Shown: positions 28,060 through 36,432, counted from the stretch's first letter. The stretch: 64,000 nucleotides of DNA from Paracoccus lichenicola (GCF_009708075.1 NZ_WMBT01000005.1:62001-126000), one strand, 5' to 3'. A program made the numbers and translations. The notes: a model not told the origin generated them from the sequence alone.

Positions 28060-28617
28060 ATGGCGGATGACAGATTTCCCGGCTGGCACGGCACCACGAT
28101 CCTGGCGGTGCGGCGCGGCGGCAAGGTGGTGGTCGCGGGCGACGGGCAGGTCAGCGTCGGCCAGACGGTGATGAAGGGCACGGCCCGCAAGGTGCGCCGC
28201 CTGAACCCCGGCGGGCGCGACGTGGTGGTGGGCTTTGCCGGATCGACGGCCGATGCCTTCACCCTGCTGGAACGGCTGGAAAAGAAACTGGAATCTGCCC
28301 CTGGCCAGTTGCAGCGCGCTTGCGTCGATCTGGCCAAGGACTGGCGCATGGACAAGTACCTGCGCAACCTGGAAGCCATGCTGATCGTCACCGACGGACG
28401 GGAACTGTATGTCGTGACCGGCGCGGGCGACGTGCTGGAACCCGAACATGACGTGGCCGCCATCGGATCGGGCGGCAACTTCGCCCTGGCCGCCGCGCGC
28501 GGACTGCTGGAAGGCGACGGGGATGCCGAAACCGTGGCCCGCAAGGCCATGGCGATCGCGGCCGACATCTGCGTCTATACCAACGGCAACCTGACGGTCG
28601 AGATCATCGGCGCCTGA
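28060..28617 (+). CDS. hslV: ATP-dependent protease subunit HslV
   Basis: Proteasome-like peptidase that forms a double hexamer and works with the HslU unfoldase to degrade misfolded proteins. The 185-residue precursor begins [17 protein letters not shown]; cleavage after Gly11 would expose catalytic Thr12. The family block [18 protein letters not shown] and the sodium-site region near the C-terminus are present. Its partner hslU lies about 1 kb downstream, separated by two genes on the other strand. An RpoH-like promoter precedes it. Confidence 0.97.
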   Translation: MADDRFPGWHGTTILAVRRGGKVVVAGDGQVSVGQTVMKGTARKVRRLNPGGRDVVVGFAGSTADAFTLLERLEKKLESAPGQLQRACVDLAKDWRMDKYLRNLEAMLIVTDGRELYVVTGAGDVLEPEHDVAAIGSGGNFALAAARGLLEGDGDAETVARKAMAIAADICVYTNGNLTVEIIGA

Positions 28618-28626
28618 GCGCGCACG

Positions 28627-28653
28627 GATGCCGGGCCGCACAGGCCCGGCATC
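28627..28653. terminator. Bidirectional hairpin terminator after hslV
   Basis: A perfect 11-bp stem, GATGCCGGGCC (28627-28637) with GGCCCGGCATC (28643-28653), closes a GCACA loop. It lies between the convergent ends of hslV and the general-stress gene, 12 bp from each. There is no U-run, so it may stop transcription only partly or protect 3' ends. Confidence 0.6.
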
Positions 28654-28665
28654 ACCGGCAAGGCG

Positions 28666-29157
28666 CTACAGCCGGACGGTCGCCACGTTGTCCTTGTAGC
28701 TTTCCTTGGGATCGCTGATGCCAAGCGCCACCATGGCGCCGGCGACGATGCTGGAGGCATCCAGCCAGATCTCGGCCTTTTGCGGATCGAAGCGCAGCAA
28801 GGCCAGCTTGGGATCGTCCTTGCCGTGTTCGTACCAGGCGGCGACATGGCTGTTCCACAGCCGGTCCACGACGGCCCGGTCGGTGTCCTCGGTCAGAGAC
28901 CCCTCGATCGAGGCCCAAAGGTCATGGCCCTTGGACACGAACTGCGCCGCGGCGTCCTGCGCGCCGCCCGCCAGCCTTTCCACAAGGGCATTGTCCCTGG
29001 ACGTAAAGAACCACAGCGGCCCGTGGTCCCCGTCCTCGACCTGCGAGGTCATGGGCCGGGTATGGCCGTGTTCGCCGCCGATAAGGCCCAGCATCACGGT
29101 CATGTCGGACCGCAGGGCCTTCCACAGGCGGGCTTTCAGTTCGTCGGGCGTGGGCAT
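28666..29157 (-). CDS. General stress protein 26-like, pyridoxamine phosphate oxidase fold
   Basis: The 163-residue protein has the split-barrel flavin-binding fold of the COG3871 general stress family (MLGLIGGEHGHTRPMTSQVED and LWFFTSRDNALVERL). Family members bind FMN or FAD, but the reaction is unknown. The start MPTPDELKARLW is chosen because GGAGG lies 9 bp upstream; an earlier in-frame ATG at 29190 lacks one. It lies inside the hslV-hslU interval on the opposite strand, which is unusual for hslVU. Confidence 0.8.
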   Translation of the reverse strand: MPTPDELKARLWKALRSDMTVMLGLIGGEHGHTRPMTSQVEDGDHGPLWFFTSRDNALVERLAGGAQDAAAQFVSKGHDLWASIEGSLTEDTDRAVVDRLWNSHVAAWYEHGKDDPKLALLRFDPQKAEIWLDASSIVAGAMVALGISDPKESYKDNVATVRL

Positions 29158-29222
29158 GTCGAATCCTCCGATATCAGGCTCCCGTGCCAACGTGGCGCCC
29201 GGCGGATTGTTCCGAACGGACC

Positions 29223-29504
29223 TCAGCCCGCCTTCTTCGCCTCCATGTAGGCGCGCAGGACCGCGTTCATCCGGGTCTGGTAGCCCTTGCCCTGCGAGGG
29301 GAAGAAATCCAGCACGTCCGGGTCGATGCGAAGCGATACCGCCTTCTTGGGTTCGGGAATCACCAGACGCGCGGTGGACCAGTCCACCTCGAAATCATCC
29401 TCGCCCTCGAAGTCGCCTTCGCGGGCAAGGCGGTCCCAGTCAGTCCTGCCCTTCATCTGCCGGAGTTCCTCCAGCGTGCAAGGCCCTGAAATCTTCTCGC
29501 TCAT
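29223..29504 (-). CDS. brnA: BrnA-family antitoxin (orphan)
   Basis: The 93-residue product carries the C-terminal ribbon-helix-helix DNA-binding pattern of BrnA antitoxins: KKAVSLRIDPDVLDFFPSQG (20 residues) followed by GYQTRMNAVLRAYMEA. BrnA neutralises the RNase toxin BrnT and represses the brnTA operon. Here no full brnT exists; only a fragment resembling the BrnT C-terminus lies directly upstream (29494-29559) and overlaps the start of this gene. The antitoxin itself looks intact and may act as an orphan repressor. It is 33 bp after the ribosome binding site of the general-stress gene. Confidence 0.8.
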   Translation of the reverse strand: MSEKISGPCTLEELRQMKGRTDWDRLAREGDFEGEDDFEVDWSTARLVIPEPKKAVSLRIDPDVLDFFPSQGKGYQTRMNAVLRAYMEAKKAG

Positions 29505-29559
29505 ATCGCCACGCCTTTCGTGCCGTGATGATCCGCGCCGTTGTATAGACGACAAGCAT
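29494..29559 (-). pseudogene. brnT: Remnant of BrnT toxin C-terminus
   Basis: Translating the minus strand from the ATG at 29559 gives [20 protein letters not shown] followed by RE. BrnT toxins end in a strand and basic segment of the form VVYT....IRIISARKAxRRER, so the match covers the C-terminal ~20 residues with a short deletion. In normal brnTA operons the toxin end overlaps or touches brnA exactly as here. The rest of the toxin would fall inside hslU antisense and does not match. This is read as a truncated relic. Confidence 0.5.
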
Positions 29560-29574
29560 CTGGTCGGCACATCC

Positions 29575-29606
29575 CTTCAAATCGCCGCCCCGACTGTTTA
29601 TCTGCG
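29575..29606 (+). promoter_or_regulatory. RpoH (sigma-32)-like promoter of hslU
   Basis: CTTC (29575-29578), 18 bp, then TTTATCTGCG (29597-29606), against the alphaproteobacterial heat-shock consensus CTTG-N17/18-CYTATNTNNG. Each box has one mismatch. It is 25 bp before the hslU ATG and would make hslU independent of the distant hslV promoter. Confidence 0.5.
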
Positions 29607-29630
29607 GGTGAACCGACAGAAGGCAGACCC

Positions 29631-30938
29631 ATGACCGACCTGACCCCGCGCGAAATCGTGTCCGAACTGGACCGCTTCATCATCGGCCAGAAGGACGCCA
29701 AGCGCGCCGTGGCGGTGGCGCTGCGCAACCGCTGGCGCCGCAAGCAACTGGGCGACGACCTGCGCGACGAGGTGTATCCCAAGAACATCCTGATGATCGG
29801 CCCGACCGGCGTCGGCAAGACCGAGATCAGCCGCAGGTTGGCGAAACTGGCCAACGCCCCCTTCATCAAGGTCGAGGCGACCAAGTTCACCGAGGTGGGT
29901 TACGTCGGCCGCGACGTGGAACAGATCATCCGCGACCTGACCGACGCCGCCATGATCGACACGCGCGAGCGGATGCGCGAGGCGGTCAAGGCCCGCGCCC
30001 ACAAGTCGGCCGAGGACCGCGTGATCGAGGCCCTGGCCGGCAAGGACGCGCGCGAAGGCACCCGCCAGATGTTCCGCGACAAGCTGAAGCGGGGCGAGCT
30101 GGACGACACCGCCATCGAGCTTGAGGTGCAGGACACGTCCAACCCCCTGGGCGCGATGGAAATCCCCGGCCAGCCCGGCCAGTCCCTGGGCGGCATGATG
30201 GATCTGTCGGGGCTGATGAAGGCCTTTGGCGGGCGGCGGGTGCGCCGCAAGATGACGGTGTCGGAAAGCTATGACCTGCTGATCGCCGAGGAAGCCGACA
30301 AGCTGCTGGAGGACGACGCCGTCAAGGCCGCAGCCCTGGACGCCGTGCAGCAGAACGGCATCGTCTTCATCGACGAGATCGACAAGGTTTGCGCGCGGGC
30401 CGACGCGCGCGGCGGCGATGTCAGCCGCGAGGGGGTGCAGCGCGACCTGCTGCCCCTGATCGAGGGCACGACGGTTTCTACCAAATACGGCCCCGTGAAG
30501 ACCGACCACATCCTGTTCATCGCCTCGGGCGCGTTCCACGTCGCCAAGCCCAGCGACCTTTTGCCGGAACTGCAGGGCCGGTTGCCGATCCGGGTGGAAC
30601 TGCGCGCCCTGACCGAAGACGACTTCATCCGCATCCTGACCGAGACCGACAACGCCCTGACCCGCCAATACACCGCCCTGATGGCAACCGAGGGCGTCAC
30701 CGTGGGCTTTGCCGCCGACGGCATCGCGGCGCTTGCCCGCATCGCGGCCGAGGTGAACGCATCGGTCGAAAACATCGGCGCGCGCCGCCTGTATACCGTG
30801 ATCGAGCGCGTCTTCGAGGAGTTGTCCTTCAGCGCCCCCGACAAGGACGGCGAGACGGTGCAGGTCGATGCGGCCTATGTCGAACGCCACCTGGGCGACC
30901 TGGCGCGGTCCACCGATCTGTCGCGTTACGTGCTGTAA
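29631..30938 (+). CDS. hslU: ATP-dependent protease ATPase subunit HslU
   Basis: AAA+ unfoldase that feeds substrates to HslV. The 435-residue protein has Walker A GPTGVGKT (57-64), the conserved [14 protein letters not shown] pore-region helix, the I domain inserted at about 110-235, Walker [10 protein letters not shown] and the sensor region SGAFH. The C-terminal DLSRYVL tail is the activating peptide that docks into HslV. Its own RpoH-like promoter lies just upstream. Confidence 0.97.
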   Translation: MTDLTPREIVSELDRFIIGQKDAKRAVAVALRNRWRRKQLGDDLRDEVYPKNILMIGPTGVGKTEISRRLAKLANAPFIKVEATKFTEVGYVGRDVEQIIRDLTDAAMIDTRERMREAVKARAHKSAEDRVIEALAGKDAREGTRQMFRDKLKRGELDDTAIELEVQDTSNPLGAMEIPGQPGQSLGGMMDLSGLMKAFGGRRVRRKMTVSESYDLLIAEEADKLLEDDAVKAAALDAVQQNGIVFIDEIDKVCARADARGGDVSREGVQRDLLPLIEGTTVSTKYGPVKTDHILFIASGAFHVAKPSDLLPELQGRLPIRVELRALTEDDFIRILTETDNALTRQYTALMATEGVTVGFAADGIAALARIAAEVNASVENIGARRLYTVIERVFEELSFSAPDKDGETVQVDAAYVERHLGDLARSTDLSRYVL

Positions 30939-30989
30939 GGAACCGTCCGGCACGCATCCGGGTTGGCCTGGCAGGAAAGGGGACTGGTC

Positions 30990-31175
30990 ATGGGTTATGT
31001 CTTCGGAATCATCGTCTTCGTGCTGGATGTCTGGGCGATTGCCTCGGTCATCAACACGAATGTCAGCACGGGCACCAAGATCCTGTGGATCGCCCTGATC
31101 GCGATCCTGCCGGTGCTTGGCCTGATCCTGTGGTATTTCATGGGACCCAAGGCCAATTACGGCGGGCGGGCCTGA
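30990..31175 (+). CDS. Small PLDc_N-type membrane protein
   Basis: A 61-residue protein with two predicted membrane helices (GYVFGIIVFVLDVWAIASVI and ILWIALIAILPVLGLILWYF) ending in MGPKANYG. This is the phospholipase D nuclease N-terminal-like membrane domain, here standing alone without a PLD catalytic domain. The start MGYVFG follows an AAAGGGG-like ribosome binding site. Small genes of this type are common in the order; function unknown. It lies between hslU and an alpha/beta hydrolase lipoprotein gene. Confidence 0.75.
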   Translation: MGYVFGIIVFVLDVWAIASVINTNVSTGTKILWIALIAILPVLGLILWYFMGPKANYGGRA

Positions 31176-31243
31176 CGCCGGGGCTGGCCTGGGACCGGTT
31201 TCTCTGACAGGCTTGCCGCGACCGTTTCCCTGTAAGGTGACGC

Positions 31244-32311
31244 TTGCGGCATTTCCTTTTCTGTCTCGTCCTTGTGCTTGCGGCTTGTGGCCCGCGCGGC
31301 GCCCTGGTGATGGCCCCCGCCGGATACCGGCCCCGCATCGCCGAGCCGATCTGGGTCGCCGCGCAGCGCGACCTGTCCGGCGACCATGTGCCGCAGCCCT
31401 GGTTTTCGCGCATCGACGTGTCGGTCCCGCCCGACCGCGCGCCGGGCGATCTGGCCTATCCCCGGCCCGGCGGCGATCCCGACCGGGAGTTCCTGGTGAC
31501 AGACGGCGGGCGGCTTGCCGATGCCGGGGCCTTCCGCCGCGCCATCGAGCGGGACCTGGCAGGCCGCGCGCCGGGCAACCGCGACATCATGCTGTTCGTG
31601 CATGGCTACAACTACAGCTTCGCCGAAGGCGTTTACCGCACCGCGCAACTGGCCCATGACCTGCAACTGCCGGGAATCCACGCGCATTTCTCGTGGCCCT
31701 CGCGGATGAAGCCCTATGCCTATTCGGGCGACCGGGACGGCGCGCTGTATTCGCGCGACGGGCTGGTGCAGACGATCGACCTGCTGGCCCAGGCGAAGGG
31801 GCGGGGCAAGATCGTGCTGATGGCCCATTCGATGGGCGGCCAGCTGCTGATGGAGGCGTTGCGCCAGATGGCCTTGTCCGGGCGGCGCGACCTGATCGGC
31901 CAGATCGACGGCGTGATCCTGATATCGCCCGACCTGGACCTGCGGCTGTTCCGGTCGCAGGTCCGCGCCATCGGGCCGCTGCCGCAGCCTTTCGTGATCA
32001 TCACCTCGCCCCGCGACCGGGCGCTGCAACTGTCGGCGCTGATCTCGGACGAGCCGCTTCGGCTGGGCAACATTCCCGATGCGCAGCCGGTGGCGGACCT
32101 GGATGTCGTTGTCGTCGATACCGGCGCCTTCAACACCGGCTACGGGCATTTCAACGTGGCCGATTCCCCGGCCCTGCAGCGGATCCTGACGCGGATGCGC
32201 GACCTGGACCGGATCCTGCCCGAGGAAGGCGGCGCCGATCCCGGCCTGATCGGCGGCGCGGTCAGCCGGGTCGAGCAGGCGGTGCAGGTGGTGCTGGCGC
32301 CGGCGTTCTAG
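31244..32311 (+). CDS. Lipoprotein with DUF900-type alpha/beta hydrolase domain
   Basis: The 355-residue protein starts at TTG, which gives a lipoprotein signal with lipobox VLAAC (acylated Cys15). The hydrolase domain shows the oxyanion region FVHGYNYSF (118-126) and the nucleophile elbow MAHSMGG with Ser196, as in the DUF900 family of alpha/beta hydrolases. A C-terminal His for the triad may be in NTGYGHFNVAD. It is probably anchored in the outer or inner membrane facing the periplasm. The substrate is unknown. No close neighbours share the operon except the small membrane gene 68 bp upstream. Confidence 0.75.
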   Translation: MRHFLFCLVLVLAACGPRGALVMAPAGYRPRIAEPIWVAAQRDLSGDHVPQPWFSRIDVSVPPDRAPGDLAYPRPGGDPDREFLVTDGGRLADAGAFRRAIERDLAGRAPGNRDIMLFVHGYNYSFAEGVYRTAQLAHDLQLPGIHAHFSWPSRMKPYAYSGDRDGALYSRDGLVQTIDLLAQAKGRGKIVLMAHSMGGQLLMEALRQMALSGRRDLIGQIDGVILISPDLDLRLFRSQVRAIGPLPQPFVIITSPRDRALQLSALISDEPLRLGNIPDAQPVADLDVVVVDTGAFNTGYGHFNVADSPALQRILTRMRDLDRILPEEGGADPGLIGGAVSRVEQAVQVVLAPAF

Positions 32312-32901
32312 CCGCTGCGGCGCAGATAGACGTAATAGGCCCCCTCGCCGCCGTGGCGGTAATGGGCGGGCGTGACCTGCTGGACGACCGCCGACAACGG
32401 CGGCATGTGCAGCCAGTGCGGCACCTGATGGCGCAGGGCGCCGGGACGGGTCGGCAAGGGACCGTGATCGCCCCGGCCCTTGCCGGTGATGACCAGGACC
32501 AGCCGCCGCCCCTGGGCATGGCAGGACAGGATGAAGCCGGTCAGTTCGGGGTGGGCCGCGGCCAGGGTCAGCCCGTGCAGATCCAGCCGCGCCTCGGGCG
32601 CCAGCTTGCCCTGCGCCATGCGGCGGTGAACCTTGTGATCCATGCGCAGGGGGTGTTGCGCAAGCCGTTGCGCGGGGGTGGGCGCGGCGGACAGCGCGGC
32701 AGGGGGGCGGGGCGGCGCCTTGTGGCCGATCGCGAAATCCAGCAGCGACAGCGACGGGGGCGGGGCTGGCTTCGGCTTGAAGGATGGGCTTGCCTCGGGA
32801 TCGGCAAGCCTTGGCCGTTCGGGGTGCATCGGCGCCGCCGTGCGGGCGACGCGCGCCCACAGATCCCTGTCCTCGGGCGTCAGGTCCCGTCGCCGGGCCA
32901 T
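32308..32901 (-). CDS. Smr/MutS2 C-terminal domain protein
   Basis: The 197-residue protein has a low-complexity Pro-rich N-terminal half and a C-terminal Smr domain (about residues 105-197) with LDLHGLTLAAAHPEL and VLVITGKGRG. Smr domains are nicking endonucleases or RNA-binding nucleases; isolated Smr proteins act in RNA or DNA quality control, but the target here is not known. Its start at 32901 follows the stop of the Tim44-like gene by one base, so both form an operon. The 3' end overlaps the convergent lipoprotein gene by 4 bp. Confidence 0.8.
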   Translation of the reverse strand: MARRRDLTPEDRDLWARVARTAAPMHPERPRLADPEASPSFKPKPAPPPSLSLLDFAIGHKAPPRPPAALSAAPTPAQRLAQHPLRMDHKVHRRMAQGKLAPEARLDLHGLTLAAAHPELTGFILSCHAQGRRLVLVITGKGRGDHGPLPTRPGALRHQVPHWLHMPPLSAVVQQVTPAHYRHGGEGAYYVYLRRSG

Positions 32902-32902
32902 C

Positions 32903-33559
32903 TCAGCCGGTCGCGACAAGCTGCCAGTTCGGGTCGTCCTGACCCATGCGGCGGGCAAAGGTCCAGATGTCGCGCTGCTTGCGCGCGGCCTTGGGATCGC
33001 CCTCGACCACATGGCCCGCCCTGTCGCGGGTGGCCGCGATCAGTTCGCCCACGAACCGGACGGAAATCTCGGCCATTCCGGTGGCAGGGTCGAATTCCGC
33101 CCCTGCCAGGGAGGTTTCGCGCGTCCCGATATACTGCGCCGTGACCGTCTGGCCATTCGCCGTGCGGGCGTCGATGACCGACTGGAAGGCCGCGGCGACG
33201 GGTTCCGCCAGGAAGGGCCGGACCTCGGACAGGTCGCCGCGCTCGAAGGCCATCAGGATCATCTCGTAGGCGGATTTCGATCCGTTGAGGAAATCCATCA
33301 CGCCGAAGGACGGCTCGGCCGCCTTCATCGCGGCCAGGGCGCGCGCGGTGGCGCTGCCCGCCTCGGCATGGTCCAGGATGTCGTGGTCGGGTTCCCCGGC
33401 GGTGCCCTCGATCACGTCGAAGCGGGGGCGGGGATGGTCCGGGGCCTCGACCTGCGGCGGCTCGAACCCGTCGCGGGTGCCCAGGACGTTGCGCAGGCGG
33501 AGGATAAGGAAAATCGCGATCCCGCCCAGGACAAGCAACTGCAGCAACGGGTTGTTCAT
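32903..33559 (-). CDS. Tim44-like / TimA family inner-membrane protein
   Basis: The 218-residue protein has an N-terminal membrane helix (MNNPLLQLLVLGGIAIFLI) and a C-terminal Tim44/MRPL45 domain (about residues 85-215; FLNGSKSAYEMILMAFERGD and QYIGTRETSL). In mitochondria Tim44 tethers Hsp70 to the import channel; bacterial TimA homologues localise to the inner membrane but their job is unclear. It is divergent from fxsA and precedes the Smr gene. The secB gene lies close on the other side of fxsA, a recurrent linkage in alphaproteobacteria (tim44-fxsA-secB). Confidence 0.85.
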   Translation of the reverse strand: MNNPLLQLLVLGGIAIFLILRLRNVLGTRDGFEPPQVEAPDHPRPRFDVIEGTAGEPDHDILDHAEAGSATARALAAMKAAEPSFGVMDFLNGSKSAYEMILMAFERGDLSEVRPFLAEPVAAAFQSVIDARTANGQTVTAQYIGTRETSLAGAEFDPATGMAEISVRFVGELIAATRDRAGHVVEGDPKAARKQRDIWTFARRMGQDDPNWQLVATG

Positions 33560-33664
33560 GCGATTGGCCTCATGTGGTCTTGGCTGGTATCTGCGATCTG
33601 CGTCATTATGTAGGGATTGCGCCGGGGCAAGTCCAGTTATCCCCTGGCCGGGAAGGGAACGGGA

Positions 33665-34192
33665 ATGCGACTGTTGTGGCTGTTCGTGGCGCTGCCGATC
33701 GTCGAGATCGCGCTGTTCATCCAGGTGGGCGGACTGATCGGGGTCTGGGCCACGCTGGGGCTGGTGGTGCTGGCCGCCGTCTTGGGCATGGCCGTGATCC
33801 GCAGCCAGGGCGCCCATGCCTGGATGGAAGCGCAGCAGAGCCTCGCGCAGTTGCGCGATCCGTCGCGGCCGCTCGCGCATGGCATGATGCTGATGATCGC
33901 GGGCGCGCTGCTGATCGTGCCGGGCTTTTTCACCGACACCATCGGCCTGCTGCTGCTGATCCCGCCGGTGCGCGATCTCGTGATGCGGCAGGCGGGGCGG
34001 CGGATGCGGGTCCGGTCCGTTCACGTCGCCCGGCGCGAGTCGCATCGCCCGCCCTATGCCGACGGGGTGATCGACGCGGATTTCGTGGTCGAGGACACGC
34101 CCCCGCGTCCGCGCCCGCCGCTCGATCTGCCCGAGGACGGGACGGGCGACCGGCCTGCCCGGCGCGGCGGATCGGGCTGGACGCGCCATTGA
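33665..34192 (+). CDS. fxsA: FxsA family membrane protein
   Basis: The 175-residue protein has the FxsA domain with four membrane segments in residues 1-115 (starting MRLLWLFVALPIVEIALFI and including GALLIVPGFFTDTIGLLLLI) and a polar, Pro- and Arg-rich C-terminal tail. FxsA was named for suppressing F-plasmid exclusion of phage T7 when overexpressed; its normal role is unknown. A GGAAGGGAACGGGA stretch precedes the ATG. It lies just upstream of secB. Confidence 0.85.
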   Translation: MRLLWLFVALPIVEIALFIQVGGLIGVWATLGLVVLAAVLGMAVIRSQGAHAWMEAQQSLAQLRDPSRPLAHGMMLMIAGALLIVPGFFTDTIGLLLLIPPVRDLVMRQAGRRMRVRSVHVARRESHRPPYADGVIDADFVVEDTPPRPRPPLDLPEDGTGDRPARRGGSGWTRH

Positions 34193-34250
34193 GGCCGTGA
34201 CCCGCGCCTGATAGAACCGGGGCCAAGTGTCATCCTTCAAGGGAAATCCC

Positions 34251-34763
34251 ATGGCCGACGAAACCACCCCCAACGGCGCGGCCTCTGCCGCCCCCTCCGT
34301 GCGGATGCAGATCCTGGCGCAATACATCCGCGACCTGTCGTTCGAGAACGCCGTCGCCACCAAGGGCGCCCCCCAGGGCGAGGTCCAGCCCGAGATCACC
34401 GTCCAGGTCAGCCTGGACGCCCGCAAGCGCGCCGGCGACAACCAGTACGAGGTGATTTCCAAGTTCCGCGTCACCTCGACCAACAAGGGCGACAACGCCA
34501 CCCTGTTCCTGGCCGAACTGGATTACGGCGGGGTCTTCCTGATCGAGGGCGTGCCCGAGGACCAGATGCACCCCTTCCTGATGATCGAATGCCCGCGGAT
34601 GCTGTTTCCCTTCGTGCGGCGCATCATCTCGGACGTGACGCGGGACGGGGGCTTTCCGCCCTTCAACATGGACCCGGTCGATTTCGTGGCGCTGTACCGC
34701 CAGGAACTCGCGCGCCGCGCGCAGGCGCAGCAGGGCGCGCCCGCCGACCAGCGCCTGTCCTGA
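34251..34763 (+). CDS. secB: Protein-export chaperone SecB
   Basis: Tetrameric chaperone that keeps preproteins unfolded and hands them to SecA. The 170-residue protein shows LAQYIRDLSFENA near residue 23, SLDARKRAGDNQYEVISKF, and YGGVFLIEGVPEDQ, then the MLFPFVRRIISDVTRDGGFPP core (key part FPFVRRIISD). The length is typical for alphaproteobacteria. It starts 58 bp after fxsA with an AAGGGA-type ribosome binding site. Confidence 0.95.
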   Translation: MADETTPNGAASAAPSVRMQILAQYIRDLSFENAVATKGAPQGEVQPEITVQVSLDARKRAGDNQYEVISKFRVTSTNKGDNATLFLAELDYGGVFLIEGVPEDQMHPFLMIECPRMLFPFVRRIISDVTRDGGFPPFNMDPVDFVALYRQELARRAQAQQGAPADQRLS

Positions 34764-34769
34764 CACGCC

Positions 34770-35378
34770 ATGGCGGCACGACCGCGCCGGGCCTGGCAGC
34801 GGATGCTGTCGGGCCGCCGTCTGGATCTGCTGGATCCGACGCCGGTGGACATCGAGATCACCGACATCGCCCATGGCCTGGCCTTCGTGGCCCGCTGGAA
34901 CGGCCAGACCCGGGGGGACTGGCCCTATTCGGTGGCCGAACATTCCCTGCTGGTCGAGGATATCCTGACCCGTCTCAATCCCGGGATAGAGACGCGCTGG
35001 CGATTGGCCGCGCTGCTGCACGATGCGCCGGAATATGTGATCGGCGACATGATTTCCCCGGTCAAGGCGGCGCTTGGCGCGGAATACGGCCGCATGGACG
35101 AACGGCTGACGGCGGCCATTCATCGCCGCTTCGGATTGCCCGCGACAATACCGTCGTCAATAAAGGTTAAAATCAAGGCAGCCGACCGGATTTCGGCGCG
35201 GCTCGAGGCCGTTCAAATCGCCGGCTTCAGCCTGTCCGAGGCGAAACGCCTGTTTCCGCTGCAAAACGAATTGATTTTGTCCGTATTGCATATTCGAATA
35301 CGCCCCCCGGCAGAAGCACGAGAGGCATTCCTGGACCGCTTCAGGATGCTGAACGAGGCTGCGGACGGATCCGCATAG
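34770..35378 (+). CDS. HD-domain phosphohydrolase
   Basis: The 202-residue protein has the metal-binding HD pattern: H in SVAEHSLLVEDIL, the HD pair in ALLHDAPEYVIGDM, and a later Asp in KIKAADRISARLEA. This is the YfbR-like class, members of which are 5'-nucleotidases, but the substrate is not shown here. The gene starts 7 bp after secB and is likely co-transcribed. Its last ~75 codons (about 35150-35330) are distinctly AT-richer than the surroundings, with TTG and ATT codons that are rare elsewhere in the window. Confidence 0.8.
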   Translation: MAARPRRAWQRMLSGRRLDLLDPTPVDIEITDIAHGLAFVARWNGQTRGDWPYSVAEHSLLVEDILTRLNPGIETRWRLAALLHDAPEYVIGDMISPVKAALGAEYGRMDERLTAAIHRRFGLPATIPSSIKVKIKAADRISARLEAVQIAGFSLSEAKRLFPLQNELILSVLHIRIRPPAEAREAFLDRFRMLNEAADGSA

Positions 35379-35380
35379 GA

Positions 35381-35408
35381 AAGGGCTGCCCCGACGGGAC
35401 AGCCCCTT
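35381..35408. terminator. Bidirectional hairpin between convergent genes
   Basis: AAGGGCTGCCCC and GGGACAGCCCCTT pair with a single bulge around a GAC loop, immediately after the HD hydrolase stop and 14 bp from the hvrA stop. The plus-strand 3' side continues GCAAAAAAT, so it lacks the U-run of a strong terminator in that direction. Confidence 0.5.
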
Positions 35409-35421
35409 GCAAAAAATCCCG

Positions 35422-35751
35422 TCAGATCAGCAGGTCGTCCAGCTGCTTGCCGCCTTCAAGATTTTCCTGGACCCACCGCGGTTTGCGGCCGCGGCCTGTC
35501 CACGTCATCGTCGGATCCGTGGGATTTGCGTATTTGGGCGCGACCGTTCCCGTCCGGCGCGGTTTCGACCCGGTCAGGTCGGCAAGGTTGAAACCATGCT
35601 CGCGTGCGGCTTCCTCGATCGCGGCCAATGCTTCGCGGCGCTTGCGGTCTTCATAGGAACTGATCGCGCGGTCCAGTCTTCCCCGAAGATCACGCAGTTC
35701 CTTGAGCGTCATCTTGTCCAGGTCGAAGTTCATTTCTTTTTCATCCATCAT
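35422..35751 (-). CDS. hvrA: H-NS-like regulator HvrA
   Basis: The 109-residue protein has an N-terminal coiled-coil oligomerisation region (KELRDLRGRLDRAISSYEDRKR) and the C-terminal AT-hook-like H-NS DNA-binding loop TWTGRGRKPRWVQE. In Rhodobacter, HvrA lies downstream of regA and modulates photosynthesis and nitrogen-fixation genes; the same gene order here supports the name. The start may be the first Met at 35751 or Met7 at 35733, which gives the usual MNFDLDKM beginning; no clear ribosome binding site decides. It is preceded by a short AT-rich gap after regA. Confidence 0.85.
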   Translation of the reverse strand: MMDEKEMNFDLDKMTLKELRDLRGRLDRAISSYEDRKRREALAAIEEAAREHGFNLADLTGSKPRRTGTVAPKYANPTDPTMTWTGRGRKPRWVQENLEGGKQLDDLLI

Positions 35752-35807
35752 GAATTGATGAAACTAATGTTATATCACGCAAAGGGAATTACAAGACGTT
35801 TCATTAT

Positions 35808-36368
35808 TCAGCGCGGCCCGCGCTTGGCAAGGATGCGCTGAAGCGTGCGGCGGTGCATATGCAGGCGGCGGGCGGTTTCACTGACATTGCGGTCGCATTG
35901 TTCGTAAACCCGTTGAATATGTTCCCACCTGACCCGGTCCGCCGACATCGGGTTGTCGGGCGGGGGCGGCAGCGATTCACCATCCGACAGCAACGCGGAC
36001 GTTACGTCATTGGCATCCGCGGGCTTCGCCAGATAATCGGTCGCCCCCATCTTGACCGCCGCGACAGCCGTGGCGATGGCGCCGTATCCCGTCAGGACGA
36101 TGATGCGCGCATCCGCGCGCAACTCGCGCAGCGCCTCGACCACGTCCAGGCCGTTGCCGTCCTCCAGCCGCAGGTCGATCACGGCATAGGCGGGCGGCGC
36201 CTCGCGGATCATGGCCAGGGCATCGGCGACGCTGACGGCGGTGCGGGGGGCAAAGCCGCGCTTTTCCATGGCCCGCGCCAGCCGAGTCACGAAGACTTCG
36301 TCGTCATCGACCAGGATCAACGACGGATCGGGACCCGGATACAGGCGGACGGGGGGTTCGACTTCCAT
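35808..36368 (-). CDS. regA: Redox response regulator RegA/PrrA/ActR
   Basis: Global redox regulator paired with RegB. The 186-residue protein has a receiver domain with LVDDDEVF and phosphoacceptor Asp65 in VIDLRLEDGNGLDVV, a Pro linker (ESLPPPPDNP), and a Fis-like helix-turn-helix ending VSETARRLHMHRRTLQRILAKR (key part ARRLHMHRRTLQRIL), nearly invariant in this family. The start MEVEPPVRL gives the standard ~184-residue length. It follows senC and precedes hvrA, with regB divergent. Confidence 0.96.
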   Translation of the reverse strand: MEVEPPVRLYPGPDPSLILVDDDEVFVTRLARAMEKRGFAPRTAVSVADALAMIREAPPAYAVIDLRLEDGNGLDVVEALRELRADARIIVLTGYGAIATAVAAVKMGATDYLAKPADANDVTSALLSDGESLPPPPDNPMSADRVRWEHIQRVYEQCDRNVSETARRLHMHRRTLQRILAKRGPR

Positions 36369-36432
36369 GGGCAGGTCCCAGCTTGCGTGAACGGTAACAG
36401 TGCCGCAACGGCGGGACAGGGGCAATTACTTC

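Noticed and set aside
29505..29890. Full-length brnT upstream of brnA
   Set aside because: Only the last ~20 residues match; further upstream codons are antisense to the start of hslU and do not resemble the toxin.
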